Positions 25,240 to 37,401 of a stretch of 64,000 nucleotides of DNA are shown piece after piece; the stretch's first letter is position 1, and every line of letters starts with the position of its first letter. The DNA is taken from assembly GCA_022432975.1 (NCBI GenBank), contig CM039508.1, positions 15,984,609-16,048,608 on the forward strand, read 5' to 3'. The position numbers were made by a program, and so were the translations under genes. This stretch comes from Begonia masoniana. Lineage: Eukaryota > Streptophyta > Magnoliopsida > Cucurbitales > Begoniaceae. The notes under the pieces were generated by a model that ran no database searches, had not been told where the DNA came from, and saw only the letters and a list, made by a program, of their open reading frames with translations.

Positions 25240-25251
25240 ACTCTGATACCA
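25240..25251 (-). other. Primer-binding site of gypsy C
   Basis: The - strand reads TGGTATCAGAGT, complementary to the initiator tRNA-Met 3' end, four bases inside the 5' LTR. Confidence 0.93.
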
Positions 25252-25255
25252 TAAT

Positions 25256-27530
25256 TGTAACAACCCCAGTAGGGTCGTTCGTATTTCATCACTTACTTTA
25301 GACCATTTATGCCTCGACTATCTTTATACTAAGGTTTCTTTTTATATTATATTTTTTTTATTTCCTCTCCATAAACAAAACTCAGGGATAATATAGTAGC
25401 TACCGGAAATCGAACTCTTCGAACTCGACTCCCTCATAAAACAAACAACACATTCATTCACAGAGTCGAACAATAAGACTCGGACATCAGTTCCATAACG
25501 TAATCGGGCAGCAAAATGCCCACAGACCACTTGACAAAAATCATCCACGGCTACGCTAGAGAACACATCATCCGGTCACAAAACGACAAGATTCAATCCA
25601 CTTCTACCGATCGCAAAACGACAAGAATCAAGCCATTTCTACCGATCGCAAAACGACAAGAATCAAGCCACTTCTACCGATCGCAAACGGCAAAACCTAA
25701 TACCCACTTCTACCGATAGTGAAAATCAACATCTTCCGGATGACATGTGCATCCCACGTGACTCATTGAACATCACCCGATAGGAGACTTCTACCGGTGA
25801 ACAGGGACCTAACATAGTAGAGTAATTTCCACCAATAGAAAACATCTACTGGTGACATGCACTCATAACATCTACCGATAGAAGACATCTACCAGTGGAC
25901 ATGAAATCTTAACATCTACTGATAGAGGACATCTACCGGTAGAAGGCATCCTGACTTTTACAGATTTTAACATGACTGACGTAAACTTGCACAATATAAT
26001 CCATAGACTCATCCAAAATACGTGTAGCGGAAGACTTAAATAAAACAGATCATTCTATATCCTCATAATTATCCTCAAACTTAGGAATTGAATCAGATAA
26101 TTTCCAAAATCCAACGTTATAAGAAAAATCTCATCCTACTTAGTCATATGTATTCATCATCCCTACTAACATCTTAAGAGCAGTAACTAGGGGTTGTATT
26201 CGCCTTCCAGCCACAAACTGTCACCCTGAGCACCCTCCAGCAACCAGTCTTAGGCATCCTCATTGAGTTTGGAATCCTCACCTGATAGTTCGTCACCTAC
26301 ATCATAAGGTTTAAACTATAAGTCTATTGCTTAGGAAGGAGTACAATACTAACATGTATGCGTGAATGCACAGTTGAAAGAAACACGTTTTCATAATCTT
26401 TTCTTATTCATGCTCTTGTTCATATTCTTATTCATATTCTTGTTCATCGTTTACATCTTGTGGATTAAGGGAGAATTTGTGCCGAAAAGGGGATTGACAG
26501 TGAAAGTGTACATAGTCCCTTGCGGGTCGTAATTATGGTCCTTCTTTTGGACAGTGACATACGCCAAACCGCCCCCAACCCTCTCTTAAACCCTATTGCA
26601 TAAGTTTCATGTTCATATCTTGTTCGTGAAAGAAAACATGCACTTAAAACACTTTCATGTGCTTGAAAAAAACATCATGAAGCATGAGTATGAGTACTCT
26701 TAATTCATCGGACTAAAAGGACAGATCATTCAATCAACAGTAGATCATATTACTAACTAGCATACTATAACCAAACAGGCAATAACACAAACAGCTTTAG
26801 AACATCATAATCACTTCAACCTAGTACCCTTGTGATGTAGGGCCCTAATGACCGGGAATCTTACTCACTCACTTACCTGGTTTCCTTAGCAAATTTGGGC
26901 ACTTTTCTCCAGACCTCCTTCACCTAGAACATTTCACATTACAGAGTTAAACAAAATCCTAAAAGTTCTAACCAAAAGTCATCCTAGAATTTAACATATA
27001 TATTTCTAAATCTTCTTAGTCGAGCACTGTGTGTGCGCAGATTAAACTTCCAGAACCTAAAATAACCAGATTCAACCTAGTAACTAACCACAGATTACAA
27101 ATGTCACTACTATTACTCTGCCATTGAAGAATCCGAAACTTCAAGTTCTAGCTGGAAACATAGCTCCAAGTAACTAACCAGCGACTACATTATCTAAGTC
27201 TTACCTAGTGCGTGAATTATCGGGGGTGGAGACTGAAGAATCGGTCATCGATGAAGGAGTCGCTGGCAAGGAGAGGGAGAGCTCTGGAGAATGGGAAAAT
27301 CGCAGAAGGAAGTGTCGGCTACAGTGGGGTTTTAGTGAGGTTTAAGGATTTTTATTTTCTATTTATACTAAATAAAATCCTTCTTAATTACAGTTTTGCC
27401 ACTACACAAATAGAAATCGAATAAGCTTTGGCATTTAAATTCTAAATTGAAAAGATCAATAGTAGAGGTGACAGTTAAATCAGTTTCTTTAAGGGAAGAG
27501 GTTACTTGGACAAAAATGTCGGGTGTTACA
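25256..27530 (-). repeat. 5' LTR of gypsy C
   Basis: 2275 bp. On the - strand it starts TGTAACACCCGACATTTT. A TATAAAT-type box lies about 165 bp in. Splice-like signals follow in order: donor CTAG/GTAAGACTTAG (~27204), a 47-nt cassette 26923-26877 (TTCTAG before, GTAAGT after) and a 15-nt cassette 26296-26282 (GATGTAG before, GTGAGG after). The variable block 25525-25950 holds ACTTCTACCGATCGCAAA repeats. Confidence 0.93.
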
Positions 27531-28727
27531 TATAAATTGTCTGAGGTTGTTTGATGATGAGTTTTCCTTGAGTAGATTATGTGTTGATGTTTGGAGGATT
27601 ATGTTTAAATGTGCATTTATATTACACGCATTATGTTTTCTCAAAGAAGCATATGAAAATGTTTTCATGCATGATTTATGAAAAAAAAAAATGTAAAGAA
27701 GAATATGAATATGTAATGTATGTAATAATTAAGGGTGAGTTATGGCAGTATGGCTATGATTTTTGTACCTCTTGGGGGACCATGTCACTTGTCCATGTAA
27801 TGGACCATGAAACCTGTCCGTAAGGACCATGTATACGAACCCCTGCCTACTTCACCACGGAAGCCCCCTTAATCTATGTCAAGTGAAAAGAACAAGAAAT
27901 GAGTAAAACAGACATGCTTTTTCAAGCATGCTTTACATGAACATTTTATTCATATATGTATACCTCTTACTAAGCATTAAGCTTATAGTTTGAACTTTGT
28001 GATGTAGGTGAAGAAATTGAAGGTGAGGAAGTTCTCCATGAAGTCCATGGATAGGCCGGTTAATGGAAGGTGCTCGTGGTGGGCGTTTTGAGCTGGGCAA
28101 GGCGATTCTAACACGTGGGTTATGCTCCAAGCAAACTTTTGGTATATGTTTACAAATTAAGAAAAGAATAAGGGATTTTGATGATTTTGTAAATTGCTTG
28201 TAAAAATCTTATGTTTTGAACAAGTGTTTTGAGTAACAGTGTTTTTCCACGTGTTTTAAGTTTCCGCTACATATTTTCTATTCGATTTTACAAATTTGAG
28301 TTGGAAGTATGTTTTAAAGGATTTTAAATGGATTTATAGTTTATGAGAAATTTTGAGTGAAACTTTATGAAACGTTTATAAGAAATCAAAAAAATAGAAA
28401 AGGTTGGCGTTGGATGGTATCGCCTCACAGAGCGTGGGGCGATGTAACGCCCCACAGGGGCGACATTCCATCGTCCCACAGAATGTAGGGCGATGTAATG
28501 CCCAACATGGGGTGATGAACAGTGCCGCGGGCAATGAACAGTGCTCTGGAAAAAAAAAATTCTATTATTTTTAAGGCGTATTCCGTGACGTACTTTTTAA
28601 ATGTTTTTCTATTGATTTCAAGTGGGTTAAAGGGATAAATATTTTAAAATTTGGTTTAAAGTTTGCAAAAATGTTACAAAAAAATTTATGTCGTGTAAAG
28701 TTCTATGATGACGTTTGGGTCGTTACA

Positions 28728-29031
28728 GTTGCCGAAAGACTTTTCGTTTCGTGAATGTAGATAGAGCTGCAAGTATATGGGTGGACTTTTTTCTTTAAGG
28801 AAAATCAAATATATGTCCCCATATTAGGCACCGTCTAATATGTTTTAAGAAATGGAATTACAAGAAAATTTACAGATAGAATTATGTGCTCAATAGTTTA
28901 TATTGTTGATAGTTTTCAAGTCATCAAGAAGATTTTCATTTATTGTATTAACTAAGTTATTCTCCTCGATTAATTTAATTTAATATGACAAAAAATTAAT
29001 TGCATGAAATATTTTTTTGCTCCACGGTAAG
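28728..29031. other. AT-rich spacer
   Basis: I see no coding, RNA or repeat signal between the end of the LTR of element B and the start of the hAT frame. It may be the 5' non-coding part of the hAT element, but I could not identify a terminal inverted repeat. Confidence 0.4.
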
Positions 29032-30960
29032 ATGGATACACCTCATAGTGAAAATTCACATGTGGAATCGAAAAGAACTAAGTCTCTCGCTTAGAATCAC
29101 TACAGTATGATACCAAACACCGATTAAGCTAAATGTAATTATTGTGGAAAAATTTTTGCAACACACCTGACCAAAAATGAGATTTCAAGTTTAACAAAGC
29201 ATAATAAAGTATATAAAAAGTTCGAAATTTAGACAGTAGGCAAAAAACTTTGATCTTTAGATCTAATGAGAACAAGATTACTGGTGTACCCACATTTACT
29301 ATAATGGTTGTTTGAGAATTTTTCGCAAAGATGATTTATCTTAGATGAATTTCCACTGAAAGTGGTGGAAGGAATTGATTTTAGGACATTTTGTCTGTAT
29401 CTCAATCACAAATTTATTGTGTCATATAGAAAAACAATAACAAGAGATATTTGCAACATATTTCAAAAAGAAAGAACCAAGTTGAAAGAATATTTTTTTA
29501 CAACATCATGGAGGTTATGTTTGACCACTGACACATGGACATCTATTCAAAATTTGAATTACATGGTGCTGACATGTCATTATATTGATCAAGAGTAGCA
29601 TGTGCAAAAGAATATATTGAATTTTTGTTTGATTCTGAACCATAAGGGTGAATCTAATTAGTAAGGAAGTTGAAAAGTGTTTGCGTAAATGAGAGATTGG
29701 AAACCGTTGACAATACGTCTTCCAACGACGTTGTGATTTCTTATTTGACGAAGAGAATTAGAAATTGGAAGAGATTGATTTTAAATGGTGATCATATGCA
29801 CATGAGATGTTTTGCACATATCCTAAATTTGATCGTTTCTGATGGTTTAAAAGAACATCATGAGTCCATAACAAGGGTACGAAAAGCTGTTAAGTACGTA
29901 AGGTCTTTTCCGGGTAGATTGCAATAGTTCAAAGCCTATGTTGATGCGGTTAAAATTATATTTAAAAGTAATTTTTCGCTTGACGTTCCTACTCGTTAGA
30001 ACTCTACGTATTTGATGTTGGCAAGCACTGAGAAGTATGAAACAGCTTTTGAAAAATTAGTAGAGAATGATAGCTCTTTCTTGCATGAAATGGGAGGGTA
30101 ATGTTCATCCACAACTGAAGATTTGTCATGCATTTGAGAATATATAAAATTCTTAGAGACATTTCATACTATGACATTTAATGTTTCTACTTCTCTGCAT
30201 ATTACATAGAATATGTACGTAGGTTAAGTCTATAATTTGAAAATTGCTATTGAGATATATACTAACGGTGATAATATAACGCTAAGAAGAATGACTATCG
30301 AGATGCAAAAGAAGTTTGATAAATATTGGGGATCTTTTGAAAAAATAAACATGCTCGTATATGTTGCTGTTGTTCTCGATCCAAGTTGCAAAACATAATT
30401 TTTACGGCATTGTTTAGCCATTTTATTTGGCAGTGAAAGAGCTGCACAATACTCAAAGCAAGTAGATGATGTAATTGAAAAGTTGTATACCGAATATAAA
30501 GATGATACAACCAATGAAGACCAGACTTCAAGTAGCAGCAATAGTCAACAAAGGTATCCAAAGTCAATGAGTTCTTTGGTGCAAACTCGTTCAACTGCAG
30601 TGTACTCTTTGTTTTATAGGCTTGGAAATTCTTCTGAGAAAAATGATAAAAGTAATGTGTCAGAGATTGATCAATATTTGTCTGAGAAATTAGAGAATTT
30701 TTCAGACAGTGCTGACATATTATTTTGGTGGAAGAGGAACTCCGATAAGTATCGAGTTTTGAGTGCAATTGCGAAAGATATATTGATCATTCCAATTTCT
30801 ATGGTGGCATTAGAATCTGCTTTTAGTTGTGGTGGTCGTGTTCTTGATGCTTTTTGCAGTTCTATAAACCCCCAAAGTGTTGAAACTCTTATATGCTCTC
30901 AAAGGTAGCTCAAAACATTCAATTCTTTTAAAATTTCTGATGTCATTGACAATGATTTCG
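29032..30960 (+). pseudogene. hAT transposase (BED/RICESLEEPER-like), decayed
   Basis: A DNA transposase remnant. The start MDTPHSENSHVESKRTK leads into a BED zinc finger (CNYCGKIFA, then SSLTKHNKVYKK) at about 29140-29220. Next come FRTFCLYLNHKFIVSYRKTI, LCLTTDTWTSIQNLNYMVLT, MRCFAHILNLIVSDGLKEHH and KAVKYVRSFPGRLQ, the RNase-H-like core of the zinc-finger BED/RICESLEEPER group. The C-terminal hAT dimerisation domain is clear at about 30720-30905 (LFWWKRNSDKYRVLSAIAKD, then ISMVALESAFSCGGRVLD). Many stops and frameshifts make it inactive. Terminal inverted repeats and an 8-bp TSD were not found. Confidence 0.85.
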
Positions 30961-32148
30961 AACAAAGTAATATCACGACTATAGAAGAAGGTTCGAATAT
31001 TCTAATATTTATTTGTTTTACATGTTTATCTCTAATGATTAACTAATGTCTTTAATATTTTCATTTTGTAGATTCCACTATCAATAAAAATTTTTAGAAG
31101 ATGACATATCGTTGACTTGATATGGACTTGGTTGCACTTATAGACTTCATTTTAATATTTATCTCTAATGGTTTGGAATTGATTGATTCGAAGTTGGAAC
31201 GGACTTGACTATTTAGTTGGATTTACTATTTAGTTTGCATTTTTATAGTAGTTGGATTAATTTTGAATATTGAATTTAGATTTCATTTTATGTTAGATAG
31301 TTAGATTTAATTTGTATGTTAGATAGTTGGATTTATTTTAAATGTTAAATTTAGTTTCTTAGATTTCATTTTAATATTGTATAGTTGGATTTAGTTAGTA
31401 TGTTAGATAGTTGGATTAATTTTAGATGTTGTATTTAGTTTCTTATATTTCATTTTAATCATAGATAGTTGGATTAATATGTGTTAATTTTTTTTTCATA
31501 CTTTTGATTTATTTTTATTTTTTAAATTAAAAAAAAAAAATCAAAATTTCTTGGGAGGAACGGGGATCCCCTACATACATCAAAATAGACAAAATCTTTC
31601 AAGTTCCATACCTCACAACTCTAACATACCCTAAACTCTACATTGAAATAAATTCTAATTTATATTCGTAGCAAAAATCTGACATGTAGAATTTAATAAA
31701 TATAAAATTACTGGTTCTACGTCTCATCTCTCATCTATATCTCAAAACTGAACAAGTTAGCGTGTCATTTTGAATGGTTGTTTCACATGCTTAAGAGATG
31801 GATAGAATTCGGGATCGGTCTAAAAAGTTTTTTGTATCAACGTGAATGGGGTATTTTGAGTAGTAATTGATTAACGAAATCTAATCTTGTTCTTAGTTCC
31901 AATTGCAGGAACATGACTCCTAAATGCAACCGCAATGATGGCACTGATACCCATCGACCAAAGTCTGTCTTGGCTGAGGCTCAAAGTCGGTATAAGTAAA
32001 GTCAAAAAAAAAAAGAAATCATCCAACTATCCTTGAGCATTGAGTCACTACTGGTTTAGACGATGTCCGGAGGTGTAGAATTACATTCACACTCCTCATT
32101 CCAATAGTATATAAACTAAATACCAGAAGCAGACATTAACAGTTACCT
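30961..32148. other. Non-coding AT-rich spacer
   Basis: No supported gene. 31180-31480 contains short imperfect repeats of TAGTTGGATTTA/TTAGATAG. GGAACGGGGATCCCC at about 31557 may be a hAT subterminal motif. Confidence 0.4.
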
Positions 32149-33107
32149 TCAAAGGTTTGAGATGATCTCATGCAGACTATTGAAATTTTGAGCAGAGCTT
32201 CCGCCAGATTCGACGGCTTTCAGAGCCAGCTCCTTCAGCTCTCCTACTTTATCTCTCATCAACTTCCCTTCCTCTTTTGACAAAATCAACTCCAATGAGC
32301 TTATTACACCACTCTTTGTGAAGCATCCATCCCCCACGCCCATGCCGATGCCCCACACAGGCCTCCACCGCCCTCGTGTTGAGCCTCTGGTCACCCAAAA
32401 ACGGCCTGCATATCATCGGCACTGCCTCCGGAAATGCTCTCAATTATCGAGTTCCACCCGCCGTGAGTTATGAACACACCGACCGAAGAATGGTTCAAAA
32501 CCTCAGTCTGAGGCGTCCACGAGACTAATTTTCCGCGGCAATTTACTCTTTCCAGAAAGTTCTTTGGGAGTTTCTCTTTGGCGTTTTCCCTCAATGACCA
32601 GAGAAAAGGGAATCCAGATTCTTCTAGACCCTCTGCCATGGCTGCAAGTTCAGAGGTGGGAGTGAGAGGAAACTTCCAAAGCTAATGTAGACTACTGAAT
32701 TCGGTTCCTGCTTGTCTAACCAATCTAAGCAGCCATAGTCATCTGAGACCGATTGTAGTCTCTGAGTTAAACTGAAAGGTCCGACATTTAGAAACTCATG
32801 GAATTTCAACTTGAGTATGGTCGAGAGCTGAGAGTCTACTTCTTCGAAGGAATTTATGGCAATGGCAGTCGCCCTTGAAAGATTCCGTCCCATATTGTGC
32901 AACATGGTTGCAAAGGGTGATTGAATCTTCCCATAAACTACTCCTTCAGGCAAGTCCACTGCTCGAATCTTCGAACATCCAGGAAGAAAATCGAGGGTTG
33001 TTTCATTGCAAGCTATAATCACCAAAGCGATCTCATTAATCAGCCAAAATGGGAGAAATTAGATTTGTTTTCTAGAATGCAGGAGAGCACTAAGAAGAAA
33101 GAGAATG

Positions 33108-33143
<36 letters not shown>

Positions 33144-34036
33144 ATTGCAGCTGGATTGACATTGATAATGAAGAAAATTAAAGAACAAATTAAAATAACC
33201 AACAACAAATACAACACCAAGCAATGTAAAATAGGGTGTTAAATTAATGGAAGACAAGAAGTTACGTGCAATGTTAATTTAATCAAAATTGAGTCTAAGA
33301 ACCTGCAAATCTGCATTGAAAAACTGCGTTCTTAGCTGCTTTGACTGATTTGAGAATTAATTGTCCAGACAAACGAACTAGAAATTTTCAGCTGCCTGCT
33401 GATTAGAATTATCCAGAATACACATTTTTCACTTTTCACCCAGACAAGGATTATGACCATAGATTTCATATCTAATTTTTACCAGATTCATCTTTAGCTA
33501 ATTATTTATTTTTTTCTAATTCTTTTGGAGTTATTACCTGAAGCTCTGAGAGTATGGCGGATTAAATCTGTTTCAATATGAACAAGAAGGGATAGAGGTC
33601 CGCCCGTCCAAAGAGGGACCCAAGGGACCCCCATTTTCTCCGCCATTTCTCCGGCGAACCACAAGAAAGCATCGCTTATCAAACACCCAATCTCAGTTCC
33701 AATCTCCTCCACCGCCACTTCCATGGCGGTCCTATAGCTCTCTGGCGCGGCATTCAGGAATAGCTCAATCGGCTCCTCCGGATTACCTCTGAAAACATAA
33801 CCCTCCGGCAACCCATCGTTCACTATGTACGGACTGATTTTTTCTATTGGATCTGTAAACAACGAACTATTAGAAGAAGCAGTGTTGAAGAAGGAGAAAG
33901 TCACTTCGGGGTCCGCTGCTGAAAGCCGCCGAATGAAACTGAGCAATGGAGCGGCGTGGGATCCAAATGGGAACGGGAGAACAGCTACGTGCTTGGCCGG
34001 CCGGATTCCATTTGCCGGAACGTTCAACTTCGTCAT
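32149..34036 (-). pseudogene. Family-1 UDP-glycosyltransferase, UGT78-like, frameshifted
   Basis: Resembles flavonoid/anthocyanidin 3-O-glycosyltransferases, cytosolic enzymes that move sugar from UDP-sugar to a flavonoid hydroxyl. Exon 1 is 34036-33538 (MTKLNVPANGIRPAKHVAVL start, donor CAG/GTAATA). Exon 2 starts at 33012 (acceptor GATTATAG), restoring the frame as a GCT codon; one intron here is usual for this group. The catalytic His is in FPFGSHAAPL (about H27) and its Asp partner in CLISDAFLWF (about D122). The PSPG box is WTPQTEVLNHSSVGVFITHG, then GWNSIIES, and after a shift VPMICRPFLGDQ, ending in Gln as in many glucosyltransferases. Cys of the usual HCGWNS is Gly. Frameshifts lie near 32665, 32425 and 32365; the stop is at 32149-32151. 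It is a pseudogene unless these are assembly errors. Confidence 0.88.
33112..33140. repeat. (AG)n microsatellite in the UGT intron
   Basis: About 14 AG dinucleotides in the predicted intron of the glycosyltransferase. Confidence 0.95.
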
Positions 34037-35855
34037 CGGCGTAGAATATCCGTTCCTCCAATGAAAAACCCACAAACTTCTCGATTCTATAGACAACCCA
34101 GAAAAAAGGCAGCCCAAATTTGAGAGATAAAGTACGACAATAGGTGAACTTTGATGTAATGGATGGGCATAGAGGGTCAAGAGAAGGTCATTTAAAAAGA
34201 AAGAAATTTTGTCCCCACCCTAGAAGAACTTTCTCAGTCCGAGTTTTGCTCTACTTTCTAACATAAAGCTACAAAGTCAATCAAGTAAGGTAGTTGAGGA
34301 GACGGAAAACTGTAGGTAGAGAGAGAGAGTGAGGGATCTCGTGGCTTTAGGTTGGCCACAGATGCGACCTACTCCCATGGAAGGATAGATTAAGAAGAAC
34401 GTTCTACTCTTGGCTTCTGAACTTCCATGGTAGGCATACTGCATACATATCATGATTTATCTTCTCTCATTCTGGCTGTCCAAAATGGGAAACGTAACGT
34501 TCATTCTTACGTCAATGAAAAACAAGTACTTTTTTATATACAATGCAAGTTTAACTCTTAAAAAAAACTTCTTAATCCTCTCGAAATTTGATTTATTTAT
34601 TTATTCATTTCTTACACGTGTGGCCAATTTCTAAAGAAAGCAAAAATTGTAATATTTGGAGTCATTTAAAAAGTATACATTCAACTATATTTTCTGGATA
34701 AATTGAGTCTTCACTTTTTAGATATCAACATTTAGACATTCTCATCAACCTCATTTTTTATTTAATAAAATATTTTAACTCGATTTCTAAATCTTCAAAA
34801 ATTATTTTACCCCAATGTTAAATCTATTGCCTGAGTAATAAAGTTTGTAATTGTCGAATTGGACATTGAAAGAATTCAAAATTGAATTTGATATCGTTGG
34901 AGATGTTAGAAATCAGAGTAAAATATCTTATTAAGTGGAAATATGGTATACATGTGCTACTTTTAACTGATAAATTGGTAACATAATTCAAATTGCTTAT
35001 AACTTAAATGTATAGGCTCGTTTTGTCCAAAAAACTTTTAGTCTAATTTATAAATGATCTCAAAATTTAAAGTTTAAATTGTATTTTATCGAAAAAAAAA
35101 TTTAAATATAAGTTATTACGTTTTAACATGGTAAAAATTACTTTATGCATGACTTTTGTTTTAAGATGTTCTTGTTGATTAAGTTCGATTATCACTTTTT
35201 TTATGTGATGGAGGGACGGGTTGCAAAACAAGACTCTAGTTGATGAAATATGGACTTGGATTTAATATGAAATCAACTTAGACCTTAGATTTAATTTAAG
35301 ACTCTATAATTATATGAAAATGAAATAAAAATATATTATTTTTGTAATACAACATTCAAGTGTCATTTATTGGTTTTTTATTTTTCTTGACATTGAAGTG
35401 TAGCTCAAAAGAAAGTAAGCTGTACGATTAAATTAACATTATTTGATTAATTATAAAGGTAAAGTCTGAACCAGGAGCTAACCAAAGGGCCTACTCTCTA
35501 ATCTAATGGAGATTATAAAAGTTAGAAATTTCGTAGATCTATTGGGACTACATTTTCTTTGTTATAATCTTTTTAAAATTGATTACTTAATACAAGCATA
35601 AAAACTATATGTTAAAAATGCACCAAAAAGGACACACAATAATAATAGCTTGAGCAAGTGAAGGAGAAAGGAATAACGAAGGGGGTAGGAGATAACGGTT
35701 GTTAGGAAAGGAGGATGGAAAGAAATAGTTGTGGTGGGTAACTGTCATTGTTTTTCTTTTGTATTCACTATCTATGAGATTTGGAATTTTCACTAAATTT
35801 TAGTTTTATGGATCAAGGGTTTTGTAGGATTCAATTAATGACCACTCTCTACATT
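34037..35855. other. Spacer upstream of the UGT gene
   Basis: AT-rich with no coding signal I can support. The first few hundred bases would hold the UGT promoter, but I could not place a convincing TATA box. Confidence 0.4.
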
Positions 35856-36647
35856 TGATGTGAATCAAGGTACAACTAACTTCAAGTCCAAATTTAAAGA
35901 TTTATGTCAAGATATTGGAGGCTCAATGACAAGATCAAAAACTAAAAAAATACATGAAGTCTTACACGATTTGATTCTAGAAATTCAACACAAAAATTCT
36001 TTTCAATAAGAACTGAAATTAACAAATTTGTTAAGTATTGAAGAGGATGCTTTGGAAGCAAAGGAGAGCGAAATTATTTAAGTATTTAAAAGATATTTTT
36101 GTGACAAGAAAACATGTACATGCAAAATTTATACAGAGTTTATTTTTCTCTATCAAATTGGCAATCACTTACTTTCTAATTCTTGAAGGAAGGTGGGGCA
36201 TGAATTTAGGAAGAAGAGCTATAAAATTCATCAATCAAATTGGTACAAGTTTTCTTTTATTAATTTGTTAAATTTCCTAATCTTTAGATATTTCTTAATT
36301 ACTTTCTTATTACATTAGGATATTTTTTAGTCTATTTAAAGGCATAAACCATACGACATTATACAATCAATATACAAAATTTTGAGTTATTCTTTGTGAG
36401 AATTTTTTCTTTTATTTTTTGTGAAGAATTAAATCTTCTTCAAGTCAAAACTTGAAAAATAAACTTGATAGCTTTGGTTCTAACCACAAGTTTGGTTACG
36501 GATGAAGCTCCTTGTTTGATAACTTTGGTTCCGTCGGCAAATTTTGATTGGGGTCAAGTTCTTTATACTTGATTTCAAAGGCGTTCCTTAGTTTATATTC
36601 TACGTTGTTGAAAGGTCTCGGCTTTGACATACTCGTGATTCTCATCA
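35856..36647 (+). repeat. 5' LTR of element D
   Basis: 792 bp. It retains about 120 bp (roughly 35915-36085) missing from the 3' LTR. That stretch reads CQDIGGSMTRSKTKK, the extreme C-terminus of pol expected to extend into the LTR in this group. Confidence 0.88.
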
Positions 36648-36649
36648 TT

Positions 36650-36661
36650 TGGTATCAAAGC
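36650..36661 (+). other. Primer-binding site of element D
   Basis: TGGTATCAAAGC, one mismatch from the initiator tRNA-Met-complementary TGGTATCAGAGC, two bases after the LTR. Confidence 0.88.
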
Positions 36662-37401
36662 TTTGACTTCTAAATTCAAGTCTCTATCTTTATTTTTTGT
36701 TCTTCTTGAATTTCTTCTTTTGAAATTTGTGAATTTTTTTTTTTCGAAAATTCAAAAATTTCTGTCAAACAAAGATTCTTTACTTATCAAGTTTCGTTCT
36801 TTTAAAAAAAAAAAAAATTCTTAATATCTAGAGTATCGATTTTTTCTTCTTCATTCTTAGTCAATATTTGCTTTTGAGTGTACTTATTCAAATATTTTTA
36901 TTTGATTGTCTCAATTAATTCCAACTTATTGATTCTACTTTCTTGAAGGCTTCGAAGTTCTTGATTAATCTTACATCCTCTCACAATATTAGAGCATCAT
37001 TCATTATTCTGTGAGATATCAAAGTTTTTCTTTCTTGAAAAGTTTACTTTCTTGAAGTCTTATATCCTATTCTAAATTGTTTGATTTTAACTGATTTTGG
37101 TAATTAAAATTTTGAGTTTAAAAGTTTGATCTTACTTGTTTTTGCTTGCTAAATTTTTTGTCTTGATTAGGTTTTTACATAAAGAGCTAAAAGAGGAAAT
37201 TGAGAGGTAAAAGACAAGAGGGTAAGATTATCATATAAAAACTATTGTTTGAGGGAAACACGAGTGGAGAGACATAAATCGAGTGTAAACACATGAGAGA
37301 GTGAGTGAGTTCCATTTACTTAATTTATTTCCTAACAATTTTTAATTTCCTTTACTGAAATTATAAGTAGTAAGGAAAGGTGTATTAACTTTGATCCGGA
37401 G

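Larger units (their letters stand above)
18387..27530 (-). mobile_element. Full-length Ty3-gypsy element C, Tekay/Del-like
   Basis: 9144 bp, with perfect TSD TATAA (18382-18386 and 27531-27535). LTRs are 25256-27530 (5' in sense) and 18387-20627 (3'). The primer-binding site is at 25240-25251, and the purine tract abuts the 3' LTR at 20628-20645. A single gag-pol frame has only five in-frame stops. It is the best-preserved element in the window, and the two LTRs are closely similar, so it is a comparatively recent insertion into the LTR of B. The lineage call rests on domain order, the chromodomain-like C-terminus and long LTRs. Confidence 0.95.
17384..28727 (+). repeat. 3' LTR of gypsy B, split by element C
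   Basis: Starts TGTAACACCTAG at 17384 and resumes after element C at 27536, ending GGGTCGTTACA at 28727. Net length is about 2195 bp. It is the + strand counterpart of the element C LTR: TTAGGGCCCTACATCATAAG (18326) and TTATAGTTTGAACTTTGTGA (27983) are conserved. A cassette at 18249-18295 is bordered by TTTTAG and GTAAGT. The variable block near 28420-28545 is GC-rich, with inverted GGGGCGATGTAACGCCCC-like words. The 5' LTR and TSD partner are outside the window. Confidence 0.85.
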
